Positions 17,135 through 25,843 of a stretch of 64,000 nucleotides of DNA are shown piece after piece. Source of the stretch: Limisphaera sp026417315. Lineage in GTDB: Bacteria; Verrucomicrobiota; Verrucomicrobiia; Limisphaerales; Limisphaeraceae. The notes beneath the pieces were generated by a model, which was not told the DNA's origin, did not search any database, and saw only the letters and a list, made by a program, of their open reading frames with translations. The stretch covers positions 62,001-126,000 of the forward strand of contig NZ_JBMVQY010000003.1 of assembly GCF_049537125.1 (NCBI RefSeq), read 5' to 3'. Positions within the stretch are counted from its first letter, which is position 1; every line of letters begins with the position of its first letter. Position numbers and translations under genes: made by a program.

Positions 17135-18106
17135 TCAGCCGCCGATGGCGGTCATGGGGCGGCCGGGTTGGTAACAGTTTCGGAAGGCGTGCTCGCGGGG
17201 TTTGATGGCCAGGGCGGTCAGGAAGAGTTTGCGCAGCGCTTCGTCGTCGGGTTCCCGGAGGGCGGCGTGGAGGTCGATTTCGTCGTGATGACCGAGGCAG
17301 GGGCGAAGGCGGCCGTCGGCGGTCAGACGCATTTTGTTGCAGGTGTCGCAGAAGTGGGTCTGGGTGATGGCGCCGATGAAGCCCACGACGGCACCGGTCC
17401 GTACGAGTCGATAGTATTTGGCCGGTCCATGTCCGAGGCGGGCCTCGGGGGCGGGCACCAGCTCGTCATGTTCCCGAAGGCGCTCCATGACTTCCTCGAC
17501 GGAGAGGAAGTTTTCGGGGGTCAACACATCGCGGGAGGTCAGGGGCATGAGCTCGATCAGGCGCAACGGCAGTTGATGTTCGGCACTGAATCGGATGAGG
17601 GGCCAGATCTCCTGCTCGTTGATGTGCCGCATCAAAACGGTGTTGAGCTTGACGCGTTCGAAGCCGGCGCGGACGGCCGCGTGGATGCCTTCGAGGACGG
17701 GCGCGAGGTTTCCGCCCGTAATTCGCCGGTAGAGGTGCGGGTCAAGGGCGTCCAGGCTGATGTTGACGGTGCGCAGGCCGGCCTCGCGCAGGGCGGTGGC
17801 CAGGGGTGCCAGTTTGACCCCGTTGGTGGAGAGGCCGATGCACTCGACGCCCGGGATGCGGGCCATTTCGCGGACCAGCTCGACCAGGCCGGGTCGGAGC
17901 AACGGCTCGCCGCCGGTGAGCCGGAATTTCCGGAAACCGAGGCCGGCCGCGACCCGCACGATGCGGAGCAGGTCGTGATCCGTGAGACCCTCACCGGAAG
18001 CGATCCAGCCGGCGTACTGACGGGGCCGGCAATAGACGCAGCGTTCGTTGCATCGGTCGGTGACCGAGATGCGCAGGTAGTCGATGGTTCGGCCAAAGGC
18101 GTCCAT
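17135..18106 (-). CDS. moaA: GTP 3',8-cyclase MoaA
   Basis: A 323-residue radical SAM enzyme for the first step of molybdenum cofactor synthesis. The SAM cluster Cys are C19, C23 and C26 (CNERCVYC). The second, GTP-binding 4Fe-4S cluster is held by C253, C256 and C270 (CDTCNKMRL ... RPC). The protein ends in the conserved Ile-Gly-Gly tail needed for activity. The ATG at 18106 starts MDAFGRTIDYLRISVTDRC as in the family; longer in-frame starts are Arg/Pro-rich. No other moa or mog gene is in the window. Confidence 0.95.
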   Translation of the reverse strand: MDAFGRTIDYLRISVTDRCNERCVYCRPRQYAGWIASGEGLTDHDLLRIVRVAAGLGFRKFRLTGGEPLLRPGLVELVREMARIPGVECIGLSTNGVKLAPLATALREAGLRTVNISLDALDPHLYRRITGGNLAPVLEGIHAAVRAGFERVKLNTVLMRHINEQEIWPLIRFSAEHQLPLRLIELMPLTSRDVLTPENFLSVEEVMERLREHDELVPAPEARLGHGPAKYYRLVRTGAVVGFIGAITQTHFCDTCNKMRLTADGRLRPCLGHHDEIDLHAALREPDDEALRKLFLTALAIKPREHAFRNCYQPGRPMTAIGG

Positions 18107-18570
18107 GGCTCCGACGTGCGCGGCTCCGGGCGCTTGTCCGGTCACTTTGCGACCAAGAAGACCCCGCCGGGTCCGGCGACGTTGGCCGAACGTAAACCCG
18201 ATTGATGAGGGATACAAGTCCGGTTTGAGACGGCTGGCGGTCGAGTCCAACACTCGGCCCGGCGGAGCGGTAGGAAGGCCCGGCCGCTGCCCCGGACCGG
18301 GGACCGCGCCCCTGCACGGTGCCTGCGAGGCGGCAGGGGGGCAGGAGCGGGTGGTAAACAGGCCGCCGGACCGAAGGCTGGGGCGACGAATCATCAGAGA
18401 GACGGCCCCGTGCCACGTTTGGATCCGTTTCCTGCGAGGCGGAATTGTTTCGGAGGCTTTTGGCCGGAGAAGAGATTCGGTCTGGTGCCGGAAACGACCC
18501 CTCGTGCGCCGGAGGAACGGAGGAAAGGGAGGTTGCCCGCAGGTTGCGTCCGACGCTAGGTTGGAGGGCC
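18107..18570. other. Divergent intergenic region, moaA / TPR gene
   Basis: About 460 bp between two divergent genes, so it should hold both promoters. No convincing boxes or riboswitch-like structure (for example a Moco motif) could be recognised by eye. Confidence 0.4.
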
Positions 18571-20718
18571 ATGAGACGGCTCATCGCGTGGTGCTGGCTG
18601 CTGGGTTGGCTGGGAGGGCTCGTGACCCTGCCCGGCCAGGGGGCGGACCAGCAGTACGTGGGAATTTACGCAGCGATTCAAGAGGGCGACCGATTGTTGG
18701 CCGCCGGTCAGGAACGGGCGGCTCTGGCGAAGTATCTCGAGGCGCAGACGGCTTTGCAACGGCTGCAAAGTGCCTTCCCGGATTGGAATCCCCGTGTGGT
18801 CCGGTTTCGCCTGAATTACCTGGCCGAACGGATTGCGGCTGCTTCCGGCCGGACAGGACCGGCTCCGGTGCCGGAAACGGCGAAGCCCACACCGGGTCCG
18901 GAGGTGTCCCCGACCACGGTACGGGCGGACCCGGCGCTTTTGCAGGAGCTGGAGGTGCTGCGGCAGCAGGTGGCTCAGCTTCAGTCGGACAAGGCGCTGC
19001 TGGAAGCGCGGCTGCGCGAGGCGCTCTCGGTTCAGCCGGCCGCCGCGGATCCTCGGGAACTGGCACGGGCGCAGAATCGGATTCGCGACCTGGAAAAGGA
19101 GCTCGAGTTGTTGCGTGTGGCCCTGGATCAGGAACGGCAGCGCAAAATGCCGCCGGATCGATCGGCCGAAGTGGAACAGTTGCGACGGGAACTGGAAGCG
19201 ACGCGGCGGGAGTTGGAGGAGCAGAAGGAGTTGGCACGGCGCCTGGCGCGCGACAAGGCCTCCGCGGAGGAGCAGCTTACGGCGCACAGCCTGGCGGCCG
19301 CGCAGGAACTGCAGCGAACGCGTCAGCGCATCGCCGAATTGGAACAGGAGCTGGCCGAGCTGCGGAAGGGAGCGGCATCGCCGCCGGTCTCCGGAACGGG
19401 TTCGGCGGATGCGGCGGCGCTCGAAACGCTGCGTCGGGAGTTGGAGCAGGCACAGCAGCGACTGGCCGAGCAGAGGGAGCGTGCGGACACGCTGGCGCGC
19501 GAGAAGGCACAGTTGGCGGCGCGTCTGGAGGCTTCCAGTGCCGCAGCCGTGAATTCGCAGGAACTGGAGTTGCTGCGGCAGGGGTTGGAAGAGGCCCAAC
19601 GCCGGCTTGCCGAGCAACAGGCGCTGAACCGTCAGTTGGCGGCGGAAAAAGCCACGTTGGAGGCACGAATGCAGCAATGGCAGGCCGATGCCGGAACGCT
19701 GGCAGCCCTGCGGGCGGAGAACGCCCTGTTGAAACAGCAGTTGGCCGCCCTCAACGCAACGCCTGCTCCGGACACCAACACGTTGCAGGCGCTGCAGCAG
19801 GCGCAGGCCCGGCTGGCAACCCTGCAGTCGGATCTCGAGATCCTGCGGCTGGAGAAGATGGCGTTGGAGCAGCGGCTGCAGGCTGCGCGGAGCAACGAAC
19901 TGGCGGCGACGCGCGCGCAGGCGGAGACCGTGGCGAATCTTCAGGCCCGTCTGGCGGCCCTGGAGGCTCAGCCGGTTCCCTTCACACCGGAGGAGCTTGC
20001 GCTGCTGCGGGTGCCGGCACCCCGACCGCAGGAAGTCGCCGTGGCGGAGGCGGGTTCCGGGCCGGGGCCCGCGCGTTCAGCCCCGGTCTCGGTGGCCAAA
20101 CCGGAGGGGTCGGCGGAGACCGGAGTCGCGCCGCCCCCGGCCTCGCAAGTGGAAGCGTGGATCGCGCAGGCACGTCGGGCCTTTGCCGAGGGGCAATACG
20201 AGCAGGCGGTTCGACTGTACCAATCCGTGCTGGAGACGGATCCCCGACGAGGTTCGGTGCTGGCGGATCTGGCGCTGGTGAAGCTGGAAATGGGGGATGT
20301 GGCGGGGGCCGAGGGCCATGCTCTGGCTGCTGTGGAGGCGGCGCCCGAGCTGGCGTTGGCCCGATTCGCACTGGGGCAGGTTCGGTTCCGGCAGGCGCGG
20401 TACGATGAGGCGGTGGAGGCGTTGAGTCGCGCGGCGGCGCTCGATCCGCGAAGTGCCGAGGTTCAGAACTTTCTGGGACTGGCGCTGGCGCACAAGGGGT
20501 TGCGACAGGCTGCGGAGACGGCTCTGCGACGGGCGATTCTCTTGCAGCCCGGTTACGCGGTGGCCCATCACAATCTGGCGGTGTTTTATTTGCATCGCAC
20601 CCCGCCGCTGGTGGAGCTGGCGCGGTGGCATTACCAGAGGGCACGGGCCGGCGGGCATCCGCCGAATCCGGAACTGGAATCGGCCCTGGCAGCCAGGACC
20701 GGCGGGCCTTCGAGTTGA
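18571..20718 (+). CDS. Exported coiled-coil and TPR protein
   Basis: A 715-residue protein with a signal peptide (MRRLIAWCWLLGWLGGL ... GQGA), a short helical domain with LAAGQERAALAKYLEAQTAL, a long coiled coil from about residue 130 to 480 rich in Gln, Glu, Leu and Arg (repeats such as LEQERQR, QELQRTRQRIAELEQELAEL), and at the C terminus (about 530-690) three or four TPR units (AFAEGQYEQAVRLYQSVLET, FRQARYDEAVEALSRAAALD). It is probably periplasmic and a scaffold. The ATG at 18571 has GGAGG seven bases upstream. No direct functional clue; the layout resembles periplasmic coordinator proteins such as YbgF/CpoB but is three times longer. Confidence 0.75.
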   Translation: MRRLIAWCWLLGWLGGLVTLPGQGADQQYVGIYAAIQEGDRLLAAGQERAALAKYLEAQTALQRLQSAFPDWNPRVVRFRLNYLAERIAAASGRTGPAPVPETAKPTPGPEVSPTTVRADPALLQELEVLRQQVAQLQSDKALLEARLREALSVQPAAADPRELARAQNRIRDLEKELELLRVALDQERQRKMPPDRSAEVEQLRRELEATRRELEEQKELARRLARDKASAEEQLTAHSLAAAQELQRTRQRIAELEQELAELRKGAASPPVSGTGSADAAALETLRRELEQAQQRLAEQRERADTLAREKAQLAARLEASSAAAVNSQELELLRQGLEEAQRRLAEQQALNRQLAAEKATLEARMQQWQADAGTLAALRAENALLKQQLAALNATPAPDTNTLQALQQAQARLATLQSDLEILRLEKMALEQRLQAARSNELAATRAQAETVANLQARLAALEAQPVPFTPEELALLRVPAPRPQEVAVAEAGSGPGPARSAPVSVAKPEGSAETGVAPPPASQVEAWIAQARRAFAEGQYEQAVRLYQSVLETDPRRGSVLADLALVKLEMGDVAGAEGHALAAVEAAPELALARFALGQVRFRQARYDEAVEALSRAAALDPRSAEVQNFLGLALAHKGLRQAAETALRRAILLQPGYAVAHHNLAVFYLHRTPPLVELARWHYQRARAGGHPPNPELESALAARTGGPSS

Positions 20719-20782
20719 AGCAGGGCGGCCGCTGGACCGAAAGGCCGGGCTCAGGGCCTGCGGGGGTGCAGCCCGAGCGGAC

Positions 20783-21793
20783 TCATCCAACCGTTTCGGG
20801 ACGGAGCCGGGGAACCTGTTCCAAGAGCTGCGAGACGATTTGGTCGGGGGTAATTCCCTCGGCCTGGCCTTCGAAATTCAGGATCAGTCGGTGCCGAAGG
20901 GCGGGCGGGGCGACGGCCTGGAGATCTTCGAGACTGGCATTGAGCCGGCCGTGGAGGAGGGCCCGGACTTTCCCCGCCAGCACCAATGCCTGCGCGCCGC
21001 GCGGGCTGCTGCCGTAGCGGAGGTATTGTCGGGCCAGCGGCACGGCCGAGGGATGGTCGGGATGAGTGGCCAGGACGAGTCGGGCGGCGTAGTCTTTGAC
21101 CGGGCGAGGCGCGGGCACCTGGCGCACGAGGCGCATGTGGGCCAGGAGGGTGGAACGGTCCAGAACGGTGCGCACCGGTTCCGGTTCCTCGCCGGTGGTG
21201 CGATCCAGTACTTCGACCAACTCCGCTTCGTCGGGATAACCGACCAGGATTTTGAAAAAGAAGCGATCCAGTTGGGCTTCCGGCAACGGGTAGGTGCCTT
21301 CCTGGTCGATGGGATTCTGGGTGGCCAACACGAAAAAGGGTTCTTCCAGGCGGCGCCGTTCGCCTGCGGCGGTGACCTGACGCTCCTGCATGGCTTCCAA
21401 GAGGGCCGACTGGGTCTTGGGAGTGGCGCGATTGATTTCGTCCGCGAGTATGAGCTGAGCAAAGATGGGACCCGCCTGAAATTCGAACCTGCGCCGGCCG
21501 TCGGGGCCTTCAATGACAAGGTTGGTGCCCAGGATGTCCGCGGGCATCAGGTCGGGCGTGAACTGGATCCGCTGGAATCGGAGATCCAGAGCCTGGGCCA
21601 GCGTCCGTACCAGCAGCGTTTTCCCCAGGCCGGGCACGCCTTCGAGCAGGACGTGCCCGCCGGCAAACAGCGCAATGAGTGTTTGTTCCACCACGGTTTC
21701 CTGGCCGACCAGCATGCGGCCGATTTCGGCTCGCAATGCGGTGACCGCGCGATGAAACGATTCGATCTGCTGTTCCAGTTCTGATGGACTCAT
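20783..21793 (-). CDS. MoxR-family AAA+ ATPase
   Basis: A 336-residue MoxR ATPase. Walker A is EGVPGLGKT at residues 51-59, Walker B is LILADEINRA, and sensor 1 lies in ATQNPIDQEGTYPLPEAQLDRF, the MoxR signature region. The C-terminal lid is complete. The ATG at 21793 (MSPSELEQ) is used; a TTG nine bases earlier is less likely. MoxR ATPases act with DUF58 and VWA proteins as chaperones for envelope or metalloproteins. Here the upstream neighbour on the same strand is the DUF4175-like membrane protein, but the next gene downstream is convergent, so no DUF58 or VWA gene follows. Confidence 0.92.
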   Translation of the reverse strand: MSPSELEQQIESFHRAVTALRAEIGRMLVGQETVVEQTLIALFAGGHVLLEGVPGLGKTLLVRTLAQALDLRFQRIQFTPDLMPADILGTNLVIEGPDGRRRFEFQAGPIFAQLILADEINRATPKTQSALLEAMQERQVTAAGERRRLEEPFFVLATQNPIDQEGTYPLPEAQLDRFFFKILVGYPDEAELVEVLDRTTGEEPEPVRTVLDRSTLLAHMRLVRQVPAPRPVKDYAARLVLATHPDHPSAVPLARQYLRYGSSPRGAQALVLAGKVRALLHGRLNASLEDLQAVAPPALRHRLILNFEGQAEGITPDQIVSQLLEQVPRLRPETVG

Positions 21794-21871
21794 GTCTCCC
21801 AACCCTCGGCGGTGCTGCCGACAAAGGGCCCGGCCCGGCAGCGGCGCGGCTCGAGCGGCGGCGTGCCAGGC

Positions 21872-23569
21872 TTACGGCTGCGATTCATCGAAATAAGACC
21901 GCACGGTTTGACGATACGCACGGGGAATTCTGTCCAGATTGACGGCTTGCGGATTTGCCGGGGTGGCAGCGGCCGTGACTTCGCCGATGGCCACGTTGGC
22001 GGGGGTTTGCAGAGCCTCACCCCGGGTCCGAAGCACGGGCATCGGTGTCCCGGGGAGCCAGGGCCCGACGAGGCGTTCCGGAGCCAGTCCGGCAGGTCGC
22101 GGCATGGCCCTCAGCGACTCGTTGTAAAGATCGCCGCCGGGTTGCGTGCCGGCACTGCTGCCCCCGGCGCTGGAGATGGCCGACGAGCATTCCATCCAAG
22201 ATCGACCCGTGCCCACGCAGGCAGCCGCTTGGGCCACTTTCCGCGATGCCGCCAACAGTCTTTGACTCTGACCCGTTCCGCGGCAGGCCGACGCTGCCTG
22301 GCTCAATGCCCGGCTGGCGGACGAACAGTTCCCGGCCTTCAAATCCTTCAGCGCGGACTGCAACCATTGCCGGGCGGCCCGGGACGTGGCCGCGCCGGGC
22401 AGGAGCGACTCCAGTTCGGAGGCGAGGCGCTGTTGTTCGGCCGGGTTGAGCCCTGCTTGCTCCAGGGCGCCGGCCAGCTCGTCCAACCGTTGCGCCAGGG
22501 CTGTCAGAGCCGCGGCGTCGGCTGCATCGAGACCCGACATCGCCAAACCCGAGGCGGTTGGACGGTCGGTTTCTGAACCGAGCCGAGCTCCCTCCGAGGT
22601 CGAGCGGGCAGGGTCCGAGCGTTGGGGAAGCTCGCCGGCGGTGGGGGACAATCGCGAGTCCTGGGCAGCGAGGGCTTGGGACTTGGCCACGGTCGCCCGC
22701 TCACCGGCTGGTTGCGAGGAGAGCGCGGGTACGGACGCCGCCCGGGTGGAGTCGGCGGATGCGTTTGAATTGCCGGCGGTTCGGGTTGCCTGTTGTTCTG
22801 TGCCCCGGGAGTCTGCCGTGGTGCGGGCCTGGGATTCGAGTCGGCGTGCCAATTCCGCCAAAGCCTGCAGTGCCTGTTCTGGTGGCAAGGTGAGTTCCGA
22901 GAGCTGGCGCCCGATGGCTTCGATTTCCCGCAAAGCTGTCTGAAGGTCAGGGGTCAGATCCGGGGCCCGGAGTTCCTGGCGGGCAAAGGCCACCAATTCG
23001 CGACCCGCCTCGCGCTGGGCTTGGGCCTGGCGCTGTCGTTCGCGCCAGGCATGGGTTCGGTATTCCGGGACCCAGAGCAGCGCGAAGCCAACCACGAGCA
23101 AGGCGCCGGCCCACGAAGCCTGGCGGGGGAGCTGCAGGCGAACCAAGCGTTGCCAGGGGGTTTGTCGCAGCGCTTGCGCAGCCCGACCGATCACCAACGG
23201 AGCCCACGGATGCTGCGCCTTGTGCAGGGCCAACTCCCATGCGGTCACCAGCCGTTCTTTCAATGCGAGCTGCGCATCCATCCAGTGGACGGTTTGAGCC
23301 AGGGTACGTCGCCCCAACCACTGCAGGAGAGCCCCGGTCACGGTGAGCGTGGGCACGGCCCAAAGGGCCATCCGGGGCCATACATCGGGCACAGGCAGGA
23401 GCTTATAGACCGCCAGCACGCCCACCCAAATCGCGGCCCCCAACGCCAGCCCTTGCCAGAGGCCCTGCCAGAGCTGGACAGCTCGCAAGCGGCGCCTGGT
23501 CTGCCGTGCAGCCTGCTCGAGGTATTGGAAATCCGCGTTCACAAAGCCCGGCTTTCCCGCCCCAACCAT
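21872..23569 (-). CDS. Large membrane protein upstream of MoxR (DUF4175-like)
   Basis: A 565-residue protein. The first 200 residues hold a short helix (LEQAARQTRRRLRAVQLWQG), two close transmembrane helices (LALGAAIWVGVLAVYKLLPV; ALWAVPTLTVTGALLQWLG), the conserved HWMDAQLALKERLVTAWEL segment and a third helix (WAGALLVVGFALLWVPEY). A long Ala/Gln/Arg-rich periplasmic part follows, with heptad-like Leu, then a low-complexity Ser/Ala stretch and an end of the form IPRAYRQTVRSYFDE. This order is that of the DUF4175-like partner often found with MoxR in Verrucomicrobiota and Planctomycetota. It lies 78 bp upstream of moxR on the same strand and is probably co-transcribed. Confidence 0.75.
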   Translation of the reverse strand: MVGAGKPGFVNADFQYLEQAARQTRRRLRAVQLWQGLWQGLALGAAIWVGVLAVYKLLPVPDVWPRMALWAVPTLTVTGALLQWLGRRTLAQTVHWMDAQLALKERLVTAWELALHKAQHPWAPLVIGRAAQALRQTPWQRLVRLQLPRQASWAGALLVVGFALLWVPEYRTHAWRERQRQAQAQREAGRELVAFARQELRAPDLTPDLQTALREIEAIGRQLSELTLPPEQALQALAELARRLESQARTTADSRGTEQQATRTAGNSNASADSTRAASVPALSSQPAGERATVAKSQALAAQDSRLSPTAGELPQRSDPARSTSEGARLGSETDRPTASGLAMSGLDAADAAALTALAQRLDELAGALEQAGLNPAEQQRLASELESLLPGAATSRAARQWLQSALKDLKAGNCSSASRALSQAASACRGTGQSQRLLAASRKVAQAAACVGTGRSWMECSSAISSAGGSSAGTQPGGDLYNESLRAMPRPAGLAPERLVGPWLPGTPMPVLRTRGEALQTPANVAIGEVTAAATPANPQAVNLDRIPRAYRQTVRSYFDESQP

Positions 23570-24308
23570 GCCTCAAAGTCCAACCGATGGCCAGTGGGAA
23601 AGGCGTCCGGTTCGGCCGCAGGGATGGACCGGGACAGGGCCAGAAGGTGGGCCGGGGGTTTCAGGGCTGGCAGTGCCGTTGTGCAGAGGGAATCTGATTT
23701 GTCGCCACCAGGCCGCTGGAGGGCCTGTTTCGTCGGGAAGCGGCCGAGCCAGGCCAACGAGCTGGGCAAGTGTTCCTGGCAAGGTTCAATCTGCGCGGCT
23801 CGCGGCCAAGCCGCAACCAACTCCCTGGTCGGCGGCCGGAGCTCCCAAGGCGGGCCGGTCGATCCGGGACATCGCCATGCGGCCTGTAGACCACGACCCG
23901 GTCTGCCGATCCCCATCTTCGCTCAAACAGGTGGCACGAAACGGATGAGATGCCGTCGACCGAAGTCGGCAGATCTCAATCAAGTTGTCTCGGTTATAAG
24001 TCTTCGCGCCACCTTGGGATCTACTGCCTCATCGTGTTGGCCGGCCTCCGGAGCGAGAATTTGGAATGAGAATCTGGGGCCGCCGACTTACGGCGGCGGC
24101 TACCGACCGCCAATCCCGCACTATCAAACCCCGCGGCCACCGACGGAAGTCGGCGGAAGGTCCTCCCGCGGAGGCTCGGCGGCACGATCGCGGCGGTTAG
24201 GTCCATGCGTGAAGGGCCCCCACGTGGCCGCGGGCGCAGCCGATTGGCCGCATTGGGACTTGCCGCGACCCTGCATGGCTTTGGAAGCTGGACGTGCGCG
24301 ATCGGCTT
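23570..24308. other. Divergent intergenic region with a GC hairpin
   Basis: About 740 bp with no supported gene between two divergent genes. It contains a perfect hairpin, GCCGCCG-acTTA-CGGCGGC, at 24079-24097, and two short copies of a GAAGTCGGC motif (about 23959 and 24145). Promoters for both flanking genes must lie here. Confidence 0.45.
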
Positions 24309-25817
24309 ATGCGTGGAGTGGGCCGCTGGATTTGGTTGGGGTGGCTGGCCTCGGGGGTTGCCGGGGACGCAGACGGGCAACCGGCGATTCCTGAGCCACC
24401 GCCGCCCGTGCGGGAGTTTCGGGGCGCCTGGATCGCCACGGTGGGCAATCTGCACTGGCCCTCCCGAGCCGGTCTCCCGGCAGCGGAACAGCAGGCGGAG
24501 TTGCGGCGGTTGCTCGATGCGGCTGCGGAATTGGGTCTGAACGCGGTCATTCTTCAGGTGCGTCCCGCCGGCGATGCGTTGTATGCCTCGAAGACCGAAC
24601 CGTGGTCGCCCTATCTGACGGGACGCATGGGGCAGGCGCCCGAGCCGTTCTACGATCCACTGGCGTTTGCCGTGCGGGAGGCGCACCTGCGCGGACTGGA
24701 GCTGCACGCGTGGTTCAACCCGTTTCGGGCCCTCGTCCGGTCGGCCAAGACGGGGCCCGTGGCCGCGCAGCACATTACTCGAACCCGACCCGAGTGGGTC
24801 CGGTCGTATGGTTCGTATCTCTGGCTGGACCCGGGCGAGCCGGCGGTGCAGGACTACGTGATCCAGGTGGTGCTGGACGTGGTGCGCCGCTACGACGTGG
24901 ATGGCGTGCACTTCGACGACTATTTCTATCCCTATCCCGAAAAAGGGCCCGAGGGGCGGACGCTTCCCTTCCCCGACGAGTCGACCTGGCAGCGGTACGG
25001 CAGGGAGAGCGGGTTGGACCGCGACAGTTGGCGTCGGCGCAACGTGGACCGCTTCATCCAGCGAATGCACCAGGCGCTGAAACAGACGCGGCCCACGGTG
25101 AAATTCGGCATCAGTCCCTTCGGCATCTGGCGGCCGGATCATCCCCCGGGCATTCGGGGCCTCGACGCATTCGCGGTTTTGCATGCAGATGCGCGCAAGT
25201 GGTTACGGGAGGGCTGGCTCGATTACTGCGCTCCGCAACTGTACTGGCCCAGCACCGCCAAGGCACAGAGTTTTCCGGCACTGCTGGATTGGTGGAACAG
25301 TCAGAACATCCAGCGTCGTCATGTGTGGCCTGGGCTCAACACTGCGATGGCCGGGCAGTGGGGTCAGGAGGAGTTGATGCGTCAAATCCGGTCCACGCAA
25401 CAACAACGGGTAAGTGCCGGGCACATCCATTGGCATCTGCCGGCGTTGCTCGGGCAGACGAACCTGGTGCGCGCGTTGCGCACGGGGCCCTATGCCCAGG
25501 CAGCCCTAGTTCCCGTTTGTTCATGGATGCCGGGGCCGGTGCCCGCGCGACCCCGCCTGGAGGTGGGTACGGAATCGGGGACCGGGCGTGTGCACCTGCA
25601 CTGGAAGAGCACTTCCAGGGATCCCGTGGCGTTTTGGTACGTGCAGGTGTTGCAGCCGGGGGGATGGACGAGTCGAAGGTTGGGAGGCGAGACGCATTCG
25701 TGGGTGGCGGAAGAGGCCCGGGCGGTAGCCGTCCGCGCGGTCGCTCCCAACGGCGCGGTCAGCCCGCCGGCGATCTGGCGCCGGTCTGGGACGGGGGGAA
25801 CAGGATCACGATCGTGA
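24309..25817 (+). CDS. Exported glycosyl hydrolase-like protein, GHL10 (DUF187) family
   Basis: A 502-residue exported protein. The ATG at 24309 gives a short signal peptide (MRGVGRWIWLGWLASGVAG); a GTG 15 bases upstream is possible. The barrel carries REFRGAWIATVGNLHWPS, LGLNAVILQVRPAGDALY, LELHAWFNPFRA, YDVDGVHFDDYFYPYP and VKFGISPFGIWRP, all hallmarks of GHL10/YngK-like hydrolases, with the Asp of DGVHFDDY as the likely catalytic residue. Residues from about 410 form a small beta domain (fibronectin III-like). Such proteins act on cell-wall or other polysaccharides outside the cytoplasm. It is convergent with the serine hydrolase, 26 bp apart. Confidence 0.87.
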   Translation: MRGVGRWIWLGWLASGVAGDADGQPAIPEPPPPVREFRGAWIATVGNLHWPSRAGLPAAEQQAELRRLLDAAAELGLNAVILQVRPAGDALYASKTEPWSPYLTGRMGQAPEPFYDPLAFAVREAHLRGLELHAWFNPFRALVRSAKTGPVAAQHITRTRPEWVRSYGSYLWLDPGEPAVQDYVIQVVLDVVRRYDVDGVHFDDYFYPYPEKGPEGRTLPFPDESTWQRYGRESGLDRDSWRRRNVDRFIQRMHQALKQTRPTVKFGISPFGIWRPDHPPGIRGLDAFAVLHADARKWLREGWLDYCAPQLYWPSTAKAQSFPALLDWWNSQNIQRRHVWPGLNTAMAGQWGQEELMRQIRSTQQQRVSAGHIHWHLPALLGQTNLVRALRTGPYAQAALVPVCSWMPGPVPARPRLEVGTESGTGRVHLHWKSTSRDPVAFWYVQVLQPGGWTSRRLGGETHSWVAEEARAVAVRAVAPNGAVSPPAIWRRSGTGGTGSRS

Positions 25818-25843
25818 TTCTCTGCTGATGCCCGGCCGGCGCA

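Noticed and set aside
18084..20408. A 774-codon plus-strand frame within the coiled-coil/TPR gene
   Set aside because: Gly/Ala-rich shifted reading of the coiled-coil gene with no motif.
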